Made by a program: the position numbers and the translations under genes. 64,000 nucleotides of DNA from Montifringilla adamsi (lineage: Eukaryota > Chordata > Aves > Passeriformes > Passeridae), in assembly GCA_017590115.1 (NCBI GenBank), contig JAGGNK010012559.1, positions 4,205,459 through 4,269,458 of the forward strand, given 5' to 3'. The notes below the pieces were generated by a model, which had not been told where the DNA came from, ran no database searches, and saw only the letters and a program-made list of their open reading frames with translations. Shown one piece after another: positions 1 to 10,782 of this stretch. The first letter of the stretch is position 1. Every line of letters begins with the position of its first letter.

Positions 1-744
1 TGAAAATTTTCGAGCTGGGGACTATTTCTGTGCAGGAGCTGTGAGACCCAAGGGGAAAGACCAACAGAGCCCCACAGACCCCTCATGGAGACAGATTAGC
101 ACATGATTAAATCAATTTTCTCCTCAAGGCAAATCCTCCTGAGCAGATCGAAAGGCGAAGTCCCCAGCGTGACAGTGAAGGTGTTAATTCCTCTGTAAAT
201 AGGGTGTGAAATGCCACAACATCAGATGGGGTTTCTACTCACTTTGCTAATTATGTTCGTCTGTCATCGTTCTGTGGTGCAGCAGGAGAAGGGCTCGGCT
301 CCGGGAAGCAACACACAATTTTTAGATTGGAGTGGAAAATTTGCCAGAGGCTGTTTTGTCAGAAGGGGGAAAAAAAAAATCTAACATATGATCTACCAGC
401 ATTACTGTAAGGAGTTCTTTTTTAGAGTCCTAAGTCAGAAATCCTGCTTGGGCTTACAGAGATGGACAAACAGGGGAAGCAAAGAACGAGCTCATGGTGA
501 GTTAAGTACCCTGACATTTTCCTGACAGAACCTTGCTCTATTCCTACCAAATATTTTTGTGGAAATTTGGCTTTTTAGGTGCCACCAATGCAGCTTCACC
601 TTGGAGCTGGTTCAGGTGCAAGGGTGGGACAAAACCCTGTCACTGCACAGTGCAGGGTCTGTCAGGTTGGTCTCCAAGCACTGGTGGCTCCAACAGCTCC
701 AGCTCATCCAAATTCCCATTTATTTTCCCTCACTGAGCTGTGTT
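1..744. other. Unique non-coding sequence
   Basis: No repeat, exon or RNA gene is recognised. The part from about 95 to 290 has balanced composition and several TAAT/ATTA cores, and could be a conserved non-coding element. A short A run lies near 369-380. Open frames here are short and look like no known protein. Confidence 0.6.
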
Positions 745-1045
745 GGTTTGATGCAGGACCTGGAAATTTGGAAATTTTTGACCTTTTACAAGGGCCTGGA
801 GTGACAGGACAAGGGGGAATGGCCTTAAAGCTGAAGGAGGGCACAGATAGATGGGATAATGGGATGAAATTCCTCCTTGTGAGGGTGAGGAGGGGCTGGA
901 ATGGATTTCCCAGAGAAGCTGTGGCTGCCCCTCGATCCCTGGAAGTGTCCAAGGCCAGGATGGAGAGGGCTTGGAGCAGCCTGGGACAGTGGAAGTGTCC
1001 CTGCCATGGCAGGGGTGGGACAAATCTTTAATGTCCCTTCTCACC
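745..1045 (+). mobile_element. CR1 LINE fragment, 3' end
   Basis: The stretch follows the avian CR1 3' region in order: the acaagggcctggagtgacag block, the 'aagctgtggctgcccctcga' block, the 'ggcaggggtgggacaaatct' block, and the terminal CCAAACCATTCCATGAT tail. It is 5'-truncated, as most CR1 copies are, and has no coding capacity. The 3' tail runs directly into a tail-derived tandem array. Confidence 0.9.
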
Positions 1046-1315
1046 CAAACCATTCCATGATCCCAAACCATTCCATGATTCCAAACTATTCATTGACCTC
1101 AAACCATTCATTGATCCCAAACGATTCCATGATGAACCCAAACCATTCCATGATTCCAAACCAGTCATTGGCCTCAAACCATTCATTGATCCCAAACGAT
1201 TCCATGATGATCCCAAACCATTCCAAGATGATCCCAAAGCATTCATTGATCCCAAACCATTCCATGATTCCAATGGTCAATTACATTCATTGATCCCAAA
1301 CCATTCCATGACTCC
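1046..1315 (+). repeat. Minisatellite grown from a CR1 3' tail
   Basis: About 270 bp of irregular repeats of the CR1 tail motif CCAAACCATTCCATGAT, mixed with variants containing CATTGATCCC and CCTCAAACCATTCATTG. CR1 normally ends in only a few short tail repeats. Here the tail has expanded and begun to form higher-order units. The open frames through it, rich in N-H-S, are by-products of the repeat. Confidence 0.85.
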
Positions 1316-2510
1316 ATGGCTGCTGACTTCACCTCCATGCAGGGGTGGGGGCAGGAATGAATTCCTTCATTTGCCACCCTCAGTTCTCCCTCTGCAGCAA
1401 TGCCAGGATCCAAGAGAGGTGGGATAACCCTGCCTCAGCCTTTCCTGGCCCATTCAGTGCCTCCTCCTCACCACTGGAATTTCCAGAGTGCTCCTGCCCT
1501 TCCGAGGCTCTCCCAGGGTTAACAGGGTGGGAGGTTTGTGTGCAGGGAGTAAATAATGAGTAAATAATGCTCATTTAGGATGATGCTCTGCCTGCCACAG
1601 CCCAGGGAGCTTCCTCCTCCTGCTTGAACAAGGGCAGGCTCAGGGAGTGAGCTGAGCTTGAGAAAAGAACTCTGCAGTCCCACAGAGTCCATTACAGTCC
1701 CTGGTCAGTTGTTCTGTCATTAATTATCCTCAGAAGTAAAAAATATTCACCTTCTTGCTTTGAATTTCTCTCAGCTGAGCTCCTTCTTCTTGTTTTATCC
1801 CAGGAAAGTAGGAAGAAAATTACCTTTATTGACTTAGAGCAGGTTGCTCCTCGTTTATTGCAGGTATACACAGGGAGAATCAGCCCCTCTGGAGTTATTG
1901 CTGATTTACAACAGGGAAGTAGGTACACAATTACTTGTGGTGATTTACAACCCAGTTACCTGTTATTTATTCTAGATATTTAAGGGTATATCCACATGGG
2001 GGCCCTAAGGAAAATTAAACCAAATTAATTTTAAAGTAGATTAGTTAAACTGTGTGACACCATGACACAAACCCTCCTCTTCTGAATTAAAAAGGCCTTA
2101 ATGTTTTTGAGCTCATCTTAACTCCTTCCCCAGCGAGAAGCAGCTCAGCCCAGGCAGTGCTACCAAGGAATTGCCATGGCCAAGGAGGAGGAAAACCAGC
2201 CCTGCTCGTTGGAAAAGGGGTCACTGCTGCTTTCCAGCAGGAAAAAGAGAGTGAATCCCACAAAATTCAGTGGTGCAACACCTCTGGCTCACACTGGAGA
2301 GCCTGGGCAGGTTGCTGGAGCTCAGAACTGAACACAATCTTTATCAAATTCCTATCAGCTCCGTCCCTCAGCCCTTCCCAGCCTGCCATTCCAGAGGAGG
2401 AGTTATTTAATGTTCCTGTTTAACACTTTATTTCATGTTCCTGTTTAACATTCCCTGGTTTGGCTGCTTCATTTCTCCTCCAAGAACTTCGGTTTTTCTC
2501 AGAGGCTGAG
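1316..2510. other. Unique non-coding sequence
   Basis: No recognised repeat or exon. An AT-rich patch lies at about 1960-2060. No long frame with coding character is present. Confidence 0.6.
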
Positions 2511-2600
2511 AATTACAGAATCCTCCAATCTTTAAGGCTGGAAAACACCTCCAAGATCAAATCCAACCTCAGCTGGGCTTGCTGTGCCAAGGCCCCACCG
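2511..2600 (-). mobile_element. CR1 LINE fragment, short
   Basis: The top strand shows the reverse complement of a CR1 3' end: an AGAATCCTCCAATCTTTAAGG block, then GGCTGGAAAACACCTCCAAG and ATCAAATCCAACC. Only about 90 bp remain. The 5' side fades into unique GC-richer sequence. Confidence 0.75.
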
Positions 2601-2896
2601 TGGCCCTGCCAGGACCACTTTGGGGGTGATGGGGACAGTGGAGGCTCTGGAAAAGGAGGCCAAAAGTCTCCTGCACCCACAGGGGCCTCCAGGCACACAG
2701 CAGTGATGATCTGGTGGCCCTGGAAAGGGATGGGATGCCCAGGGAGGCTCCTGACAGAAGGAATGAGGGGAATTCCAAGCAAACCCCACTGGAGCATGAG
2801 CCTGGCTGGTGCACCCAGATCCCCCCGACCCCCAGAGCCAAGGGCAGAGCCCATCCCCTGGCAGGAGGGCAGTGCCAGCCTGGGGTGGGCTCAAGT

Positions 2897-3508
2897 GGGG
2901 GATGAGAGCCCCAGGAAGGAGATCCTTCATTCTACTGAGGGATGAGAGCCCCAGGAAGGGGATCCCTCATTCTACTGAGGGATGAGAGCCCCAGGAAGGG
3001 GATCCCTCATTCTACTGAGGGATGAGAGTGGGAGGGGATCCCTCATTCCCACCTGCGAGAAGAGAACTCCAGGAAGGGGATCCCTCATTCTACTGAGGGG
3101 TGAGAGCCCCAGGAGGGGATCCCTCAATCCCAACTGAGGGATGAGACTCCCAGGAGGGGATCCCTCAATTCCAGCTGAGGGATGAGAGCCCCAGGAGGGG
3201 ATCCCTCAATCCCAACTGAGGGATGAGAGTGCCAGGAAGGGATCCCTCACTCCCAGCTGAGAGAAGAGAACTCCAGGAAGGGATCCCTCATTCCCAGCTG
3301 TGGGATGAGAGTCCCAGGAAGGGATCCCTCACTCCCAGCTGAGAGAAGAGAACTCCAGGAAGGGATCCCTCATTCCCAGCTGTGGGATGAGAGTCCCAGG
3401 AGGGGATCCCTCATTCTACTGGGGGGTGAGAGCGCCAGGAGGGGATCCCTCAATCCCAACTGAGGGATGAGAGTTCCAGGAGGGGATCCCTCACTCCCAG
3501 CTGCGAGA
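2897..3508. repeat. Minisatellite, ~40-bp unit, about 15 copies
   Basis: Tandem units of the form GATGAGAGCCCCAGGAAGGG followed by GATCCCTCATTCTACTGAGG. The first units start at 2901, 2941, 2981 and 3021, exactly 40 bp apart; later units vary (37-41 bp) and include a diverged GAGAAGAGAACTCC subtype. Nearly every unit holds the palindrome GGGATCCC, so BamHI sites recur through the array. No coding function is inferred. Confidence 0.95.
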
Positions 3509-5255
3509 ACATCACAGAGCTCACCATGGAAAGCCTCCACTTTCCTCCATCTTTATTCCAAACACCCTTTACCTCCTTACTCTTTTTCTTGCTCCACGTC
3601 TCCCTCTCTCTTTGCTTTCCCCTCTCCCACCATGTTTCCCTTCTGTTTCAGGCTCCCTGCTCTGCCTCAGCTGGCTCACGTTATTCCTTGTGCAAGACAG
3701 CAAAACCTCCTCCTGTCTCCTCCACTCACTCCTCTTTTCTCTCACATCTTTCCCATCTTTCCTGTGACCTTTTCCTCCTGCTGCTGCTCTCCCAGGCATG
3801 CCCAGGGAATCAGCCAGAGCTGGGAGAAGCTCTCAGGCAAAAACACTTCCCAGCCTGCCCAGGTGAGGGATGGAGGGAGACAGAGAAACACCAACAAACA
3901 CTTCCCAACAAAACCAGCTGCTGCCAAACTGGGAAGGAACATTTTCCAGGAGAAAGAGCAAAATGTTTCTATTCTCTGTAAGCATTTAAGATTTATGAAG
4001 TTCCCTATCCATCAGCAGGCTGCAACCTGAACTGGAGATGGAACTGGCTCTTGCCACGTGACAAAAGCTTCCTCAGGGCCTTTTCTTCCCCTCATTTAAT
4101 GAAAAGTCACCTCCTGGACAGAGGGAAAAGGTTTCCCGCACTTATTATGTTTATAAGCACTGTGCCAAGCTGGGCTGCACTGGGAGCACTGGGGTTTGAT
4201 GCTACACAAAGAGCCCTGGGAGCTGCTCAGGCCTGGCTCTGCGGCAGCCTCAGGACGGCTCAAGGGTCCCACAGAATCCCTGTAATCATCTCAGAGTCAT
4301 GAATTCCAAATGGTCAGGTGTTAATTAACATTCCCCTTTAGATTCCAGGGCAGGAATCTGTCTGGGAGCCTGGAGGATGGATGAGGGCACTGATGTGCCA
4401 AAGCAAGGACAGGCCACTGGTGGCCATGGGAAAGGGCAGCACCCAGGGAGGCTTCACCTGTTTGAGTCAGACCTCAGTGTGGCTCATCCTCATTCTGTCC
4501 ACCTGGGACAGCACTCATTTATTTAAAAAAAAAAAAAGGTTTAAAGCCTGCAAGGGGATTTGATTGGGTTTTTTTTTTTTTTTTGGCTTTTCACAATAAC
4601 CTGTGAGTGTACATTACTCACAAAGTCAGGGGAAGCAGAGCTCTCAGATGTGTGAGGCTCTGAGGACACAGCAGTGTGACCACTGCTGCAGATACAAATC
4701 AAATAAGGCATTTGCCAAATCTAACAGACTCTGCCACCTTTGATCATGTTAATTTTTCTGCTCCCAGTTCCTGCTGTAATGTTATTTCATGAGACACTCA
4801 GCCTTCAAAAGAGCAGAACAAAAATTCAGCTTCCCATCCTTGGGCCTTTGAAGAAAATCTTGGAAATGTAACTCCAGTGTCAGTGTTCAAACTCCAGGAG
4901 TTGAGAGGAGAGGTCACACTTGGAGGAAGGCTGACCTGCATTTTAAAGGGTGCTGCTGCCTGGGACAAACTTTAAATGTAGGGACTGCTCCAGTTATGCT
5001 GTCTAAGAGCTGAATTTAAATTCAGCTCAAGCACTTGGGGTTCAAGGAACTCTTCATCTTCCTCTGGAGTGCAGTTGGGGGTGTTTGGGTACTGAGGGTA
5101 CTGCACAGTGGCTGCACAGGGCCTCCACCTCTTCCAGGAGATAAATTAACATCCCAAACCCCCACAGCCTTCCAAAGCAGAAGTCTGGCTGGAATGCAGC
5201 CTCTGAAGTCCAAACCTGGTGCTCATGGAGGTTCAGGCTCTGCCCAGGGTGCAGA
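3509..5255. other. Unique non-coding sequence with poly(A)/poly(T) pair
   Basis: Pyrimidine-rich sequence at 3535-3790, then ordinary unique sequence. An A13 tract at 4525-4537 and a T16 tract at 4569-4584 lie about 30 bp apart in inverted orientation and could fold back on each other. No exon or mobile element is recognised. Confidence 0.6.
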
Positions 5256-5385
5256 TGCCTCATCCCTGGAAGTGTCCAAGGCAGCCTGGGACAGTGGAAG
5301 GTGTCCCTGCACATGGCAAGGGGGAAATGAGGGGATTTTTAAGGTCCCTGCCAACCCAAGCCATGCTGTGACTCCGTGACTCTCC
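5256..5385 (+). mobile_element. CR1 LINE fragment, 3' end
   Basis: CR1 blocks are visible in order: CATCCCTGGAAGTGTCCAAG, CAGCCTGGGACAGTGGAAGG, TGTCCCTGCACATGG, then TTTTTAAGGTCCCTGCCAAC and a decayed tail. About 130 bp remain. Confidence 0.85.
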
Positions 5386-5827
5386 ATGGACAAAAGAATG
5401 AAAATAAACAGGGGGAAGTTTTACAGAACCCAGCACTGCAGAACAGGGGTGAACTTCACCTTCAGTGAGTTACAACACAGCTCAGCTCTGCTGTTTTGGT
5501 TTTATTTTTAATTTAATACACAACCTAATTGCAATCTGAGTGCAGAGCAGCCCAGCAGCAGCAGAGCAGCCCGGCAGTAGCTCTTCAGAGCTGCTGCCTT
5601 ATGAGCAGGGAGATGTTTATTGCCCCATCCATTGCTGGGAAAATCACTTCACTGACTCATCCCCTGCCCCATACTTCCTAAATAATGGGCTGGAGCATCC
5701 CTGAGCAGCCCAGATGCACCTTGTGAGCAGCTTTGAAATGCAGAGGTGAGGAGTACACGGAGCCCAACCTGCTGTACCTGCTCCATCCAAGGAAAAACCC
5801 CTTAAAGGATTCCCACTTGTCCCAAGG
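5386..5827. other. Unique non-coding sequence
   Basis: No repeat of note except a short CAG-rich run at about 5545-5580. No exon seen. Confidence 0.55.
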
Positions 5828-5965
5828 AAAGTCACAGATTCCCAGAATTTAGGTTGGAAAAGCCCTCCAAGAGCATCGAGTCCAAGCTGTGACCCATCCC
5901 CACGTTGTCACCAGCCACATCCAGCCCTTCCTTGGACATCTCCAGGGATGGGCACTCCACACACG
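5828..5965 (-). mobile_element. CR1 LINE fragment
   Basis: The top strand carries a CR1 reverse complement: CCCAGAATTTAGGTTGGAAA, AGCCCTCCAAGAGCATCGAG, TCCAAGCTGTGACC, then CATCCAGCCCTTCCTTGGAC and ATCTCCAGGGATGGGCACTC. Similarity fades after about 5965. Confidence 0.8.
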
Positions 5966-6376
5966 GTGCAGACCCCATGGAAGGTCTGTCCAAGCAGAGA
6001 GCTGTCCCCTGAGGGGTCACTCCCAAGGCTTGGACACCCCCAGCTGCCCTGTGAGCCCTGCAAATGAGGTTTCTGCTCAGAGCAGCTGCTCTTTGCTCCA
6101 TCTCCACCTCATTTTCTGGTCATTCCCAGCAGAGGGAAGGCATCCAAATCTGTTTTCCCCAAGTCTGCTGCAGCAATGAGCTCTCAGTGCAGCTCTGATC
6201 CGGCTCCCCTGCCCTCCCAGGGCCAGCTCCTTGGAAAATCTGCTGGCTCTTCAATGGAGAAGGCTCTGTTCTGTTTATGTTCTGCAGGAGCTGAGTGATC
6301 AATCAAGCTGACACCTCCCAGGTCCCGCGGAGCCTCCTCAGCCGCGGCCGGAGCTGCGCGAGGTTTCATTCCCAAC
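5966..6376. other. Unique sequence with a small CpG-dense patch
   Basis: Mostly unique. Positions 6322-6362 form a CpG-dense patch with two CCGCGG hexamers and GCGCG, which stands out in a CpG-poor window. At about 40 bp it is too short for a CpG island. Confidence 0.55.
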
Positions 6377-6713
6377 ATTTCACTGGGAGCGTTCCCAATG
6401 CTCTTTTCCCTTTGGGAAGTGACTCAGGAACGTTCCCAACTCTTCCTTCCCTTTGGGAAGTGACTCAGGAACATTCCCAATGCTTCCTTCCCTTTGAGAA
6501 GTGACTCAGGAACGTTCCCAACACTTCTTTCCCTTTGGGAAGTGACTCAGGAACGTTCCCAATGTTTCCTTCCCTTTGAAAAGTGACTCAGGAACATTCC
6601 CAATGTTTCCTTCCCTTTGGGAAGTGACTCAGGAATGTTCCCAACGCTTCCTTCCCTTTGGGAAGTGACTCAGGAACATTCCCAATGCTCCTTTCCCTTT
6701 GGGAAGTGACTCA
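6377..6713. repeat. Minisatellite, strict 41-bp unit, 8 copies, AP-1-like heptamer in each
   Basis: TGACTCA occurs at 6420, 6461, 6502, 6543, 6584, 6625, 6666 and 6707, exactly 41 bp apart with no slippage. Each unit reads roughly CCCTTTGGGAAGTGACTCAG then GAACRTTCCCAATGCTTCCT. TGACTCA is the canonical AP-1 site. In most spacers GGAAC(G/A)TTCC also gives a GAAnnTTC pair resembling a heat-shock-element half. Function is not shown by sequence alone. Confidence 0.95.
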
Positions 6714-7984
6714 GGCCCGGGGAGATGGATGAGGGTGACAATGCCAACACCTCCCTCCCTGTCCCCAAGCACACCGAGCCACCAGCTCCGTGCTGGCTGT
6801 GCTGTCACAGCCTCTGGATCACTCCAGCAGCACAAAATGTGGATTTTAAATCTGAAATCCCAATGAAAATCCTTGGGTCACCAAAATCTCAGGGAATCTG
6901 GGTGATATTCCCAGCAGGAAAACAGCTCTGGCTGGTACCAGGGAGAATTCCAGACCAGCTCCTTGTTCCTACTTTGGGCAAGAGCTACAAGGAGCTCACT
7001 TTTGTCCTGTGTGAATTTAACAGCTGGGATTTTTCAGAGAGGATCCCACCAGACACAAGGATTGTCCAACCCTTGCATGCTGACTTACAGCTAAAAATAT
7101 TGAATATTTTAATATTCACTATAAATTGAATATATCTGGTATATTCAACATAAATTGAATTAAAATGTGGTATTATATACTGCATTTCTTGTTGAATTTT
7201 CTTCCTTTGAAACAGAGGTAAGTTCAACCAGCAACCTGAATTTAGGCCACCCTAAATCTGTCCCAGGAACACACAGAGCCTAATCCCTGTTGCAGAGCTC
7301 CAGAGATTATTCTGAGGCAAACACAACCAAAAAGCTGCTGTGGCATCACCCCTTGCTCAAAGATCCCAAGTTTTCAGAGTTATCCAAACAGAAATTTGTG
7401 GATATTTTGAAATCTGGGAGAGGCACGAGGTGGAAGCCCTGATCCAGGTGGCAGCAGCCCTGGGGTCCCCCCTGTGATTCCCAAAAGCACACATTTCCTC
7501 AGGAAATCAGCAGCTGAGTCTGCACAATCCTTTAATCCCCGGGTGGAAGATCCCCATTATCTGTCCAGTACAAGACACATTATTAATGGATTATGTTTGC
7601 AGCAGGTAAAGGTCACTTTTAATGCTTTTAATGATTTAAAAATGGATTTTTCTTTTCAGATTTACTATTTTCAAGCAGCTTGGCTGTGAAAACCCTGCCT
7701 GGTAAGTAATATGAATTAAAAGGGAGAGCTTCAGTTGCTCAGTTCTCCAAAAGAGAGCCCAAAAGGGATCAATTGTGATACATGGTGACCCAGTGCACAT
7801 GTGGGAGCCAGAAAATACAGGCCAAGATTTTAAAAACCCCTCCAAAATTAAAAAATTCCCTTAAAGAGCAAGTTCAGGCACATTTGCTGTCCTCCCAGTC
7901 AATAACAAGTGGCAAAAATCCCATTTTTGGCTGCACAAATATCACAGGGTCTCGTTTATTTGCATAAATGGGGCAGTGAAGCAC
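6714..7984. other. Unique non-coding sequence with an AT-rich hairpin pair
   Basis: No mobile element or exon is recognised. The AT-rich part at 7090-7190 contains two neighbouring perfect inverted repeats, annotated separately. Confidence 0.6.
7101..7148. repeat. Two adjacent perfect inverted repeats
   Basis: First palindrome: TGAATATT (7101-7108), TT, AATATTCA (7111-7118). Second: TTGAATATA (7126-7134), loop TCTGG, TATATTCAA (7140-7148). Both share the TTGAATAT core, and another TTGAATT follows near 7156. They could form tandem hairpins or a cruciform; no protein or terminal-repeat family is recognised. Confidence 0.8.
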
Positions 7985-8155
7985 AGAACCTCCCAGGGCA
8001 CAATTCCTTCCCAAGATCCCACCCAGCCCTGCCCTCTGGCAGTGGGAGCCATTCCCTGTGTCCTGGCACTCCATCCCTTGTCCAAAGCCTCTCTCCATGG
8101 TTCCTCTTGGCTCCTTCAGGCACTGGAAATCACAATTAGGTCACCCCAATATTGT
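7985..8155 (-). mobile_element. CR1 LINE fragment
   Basis: On the top strand the reverse complement of CR1 is visible: ATTCCTTCCCAAGATCCCAC, GCCATTCCCTGTGTCCTGGC, ACTCCATCCCTTGTCCAAAG, CCTCTCTCCATGGTTCC and TTCAGGCACTGGAAATCACA. It lacks the 3' terminal part of the element and ends close to the next minisatellite. Confidence 0.85.
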
Positions 8156-8189
8156 GGGATCAGCCCAGGACAGGGGTTTAGGGCATAGC

Positions 8190-8822
8190 CAGCCCCAATA
8201 TCCCCAAACCCCTCTCCCCAGGGTCCTTTATCCCAAATCCCTCTCCCCAGGGTCCCTTTCTCTCAAATCCCTCTCCCCAGGGTCCTTTATCCCAAACCCC
8301 TCTCCCCAGGGTCCCTTTATCCCAAACTCCTCTCTGCAGGGTCCTTTATCCCAAACCTCTCTCCCCAGGGTTCATTTCTCCAAAACCCCTTTCCCCAGGT
8401 CCCTTTATCCCAAACCCCTCTCTCCCCAGGTCCCTTTATCCCAAACCCTCTCCCCAGGTCCCTTTATCCCAAACCCTCTCCTCAGTGTCCCTTTATCCCA
8501 AACCCTCTCCTCAGTGTCCCTTTATCCCAACCCCTCTCCTCAGTGTCCCTTTATCCCAAACCCCTCTCTCCCCAGGTCCCTTTATCCCAAACCCCTCTCC
8601 TCAGTGTCCCTTTATCCCAAACCCCTCTCTCCAGGTTTCCTTTATCCCAAACTCTCCTCCCCAGGGTCCCTTTATCCCAAACCCTCTCCCCAGGTCCCTT
8701 TATCCCAAACCCCCTCCTCAGTGTCCCTTTATTCCAAACCCTCTCCTCAGTGTCCCTTTATCCCAAACCCCTCTCTCCCTAGGTCCCTTTATCCCAAACT
8801 CTCCTCCCCAGGGCTCTTCCCA
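8190..8822. repeat. Minisatellite, ~27-31-bp unit, about 22 copies
   Basis: Tandem units of TTTATCCCAAACCCCTCTCC followed by CCAGGGTCCC, or by TCAGTGTCCC in a second subtype. The two subtypes alternate irregularly. The array is strongly strand-asymmetric (C/T-rich on top). The 283-codon open frame spanning it is proline/serine repeat translation with no non-repetitive domain, so it is not called a gene. Confidence 0.95.
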
Positions 8823-9490
8823 TACCGCCCCACAATCACTGCATTCCCAATAATGTCAGTAATTAATTCCAAACCCTCCCTAACAACTTTAATAAGTGCT
8901 TTGGGATAAGGGAACCTCAAAACATCACAACTCACCTCACTCTGCTCACTCCCAATTTTCTATTATTCACAACAACCTCTGGTGTTGGACGGAGCTCTGT
9001 GGCTTTTCAGTGGGAAGTGTTTTAAAGCAAGTAAACCTTTCCCTTTGTAATTTTTTCAAACGCCACGTAAAAATATCATCATGCATCAAGTCTGCACAAC
9101 TGTTCTATGGGCTATTATGCACTTTAAACTACCCCTGAGATGAGGCATATTTAAACAAAAAAAGAGCTTTTAAAAATAAAATAATTTTGCATGGAGATAG
9201 CGTCTCCTTGCTCTCCCGGTGCTTCACAAACTCAAATGTCTCCCCATAATTGTCCTTTTGATTGCCAAGTAAATGAAGAACAGTGGTTAATGAGCACCAG
9301 ACTGGAGCGCTGGGACTGGATGGGAAGTGCAGCTCAGTCAGGCAGGGAAAAAAAGCTTGGAAATTCTTCATTCCCAGGCAGTGCCACTCACCTGTCCCAG
9401 GCAAGGCTCTCAAACAGAGCTGCTCCCAACACGGACAGAATTCCACATCCACGCTGGAGGAACTGGGAATTCAGGCACAGGATGCTGCAG
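8823..9490. other. Unique non-coding sequence
   Basis: No recognised repeat or exon. A short A run lies at 9157-9162. The right edge (GCAG, 9487-9490) is the target-site duplication of the next LTR. Confidence 0.55.
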
Positions 9491-10001
9491 TGAGAGGAAT
9501 GAGGGATTTGTCTTTCCCAACAAACTGGTGGATAAAACCAGCACTGAGAGAGAAAAGAAACCATGGGAAGGATTCTGTGGATTGGTAGATGGGAAATGAT
9601 ATTTGCTTTTATAAATAAATTGTAGGTTTGCTAAAAAATGGGATTGGATATTGAAAGAGGAAAGAAACAATGGGGGAAAACCCCAAAACTGAAGAATTTA
9701 CCTAAAAACCCCTAAATAAACCCTAAACTAAAAGAATTCAAAATTAAAAGAAGGGTTGTACATTAGAGGGGAATATTTGGGATCAGGTGTTCCGGGATGT
9801 CTGAACCTCTCAAGTACCTCAGAAATGGGGACAGAGAGAGGGAAATGCAGCTGAGAAATTGGGATAAAAAGGAGACTGAGTCCTCCGAAAATTGGAGAGA
9901 CCCCAGGGGAATGCCCCATGGCCTCTGCCTTTATTGGAATAAAGTAAAAGGACTCTTCTCTCTCCTAAACCTCAGGTGTTTGTGGATGAATTTTCCTGAC
10001 A
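9491..10001 (+). mobile_element. Solo LTR, family 1 (class I-like ERV), copy A
   Basis: A 511-bp LTR beginning TGAGAGGAAT and ending TTTTCCTGACA. GCAG flanks it on both sides (9487-9490 and 10002-10005), giving a 4-bp target-site duplication, which is typical of class I (gammaretrovirus-like) integration. AATAAA at 9938-9943 is the likely poly(A) signal. No internal region is attached. Copies B (30.9 kb) and C (39.1 kb) share its order of blocks. Confidence 0.88.
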
Positions 10002-10585
10002 GCAGGAAGAAGGAGCAGCAGAAATGCTGCTCAGCGCCATTCTCTGTCACTAATGAACCTGCCAGGTTCCTCAGACAGGTCCTAAAGGACATTTGGGACT
10101 GCTGCTGGTGGCTGCAGTGTGTCCTGGCCCCAGAGCTCAGGGCAGTGCACAGAGCAATCATTAAGCAGTTTGCTGTTACAATTCAGCCTGTAACGGTAAA
10201 TGAACATTACAGTGTTCCAGCCCAGCTCAGAGAGTCACACTTATTTACCCAAGGCACAGATCTCAGCCCTGTGAGTTTATTTGCCATGTCAACCGTGTCC
10301 TGGAATGAAGGAAAGGCACTCATTTCTGTAGGCACCTTCCCTGCCCTGAATCCATTACTCCTGTCAGGCAGCAGGAGTCAAAAATCATCTCATTTCCTGA
10401 AAAGTTACATAAGGAATTCATGTAAAATAAAATACCCTGACTCCTGCTTTTGGCAAACAAGCCTGGCTGTGCAGAGGCCAGGCAGGGAGGGGACAGCAGA
10501 GGTGACAGGCAGGGCCAGCACAGCCCCAAGAGAGAGGAAACCTCCCTGAGCTGGGATGTGGCACTGCACGCACTGGGCTCTGCGC
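10002..10585. other. Unique non-coding sequence
   Basis: No repeat or exon is recognised. An open frame crosses from the LTR into this stretch but resembles nothing known. Confidence 0.55.
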
Positions 10586-10709
10586 CTCTGGAATTGTTCA
10601 AGCTGGCAGGACTGGGATTGTCCAGCCTGGAGAAGGGAAAGTTCTTAGGGGAACCTCACTGCCCCTTCCAGTGCACAAAAAAAAACCCAAAAAAACCCCA
10701 AACAAAAAC

Positions 10710-10782
<73 letters not shown>

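Noticed and set aside
2897..3508. CRISPR-like array
   Set aside because: Units are contiguous repeats without unique spacers, and the genome is vertebrate; the same holds for the other minisatellites.
8058..8909. 283-codon proline/serine-rich open frame
   Set aside because: It is the direct translation of a ~30-bp minisatellite; unit length varies, and there is no non-repetitive domain or start context.
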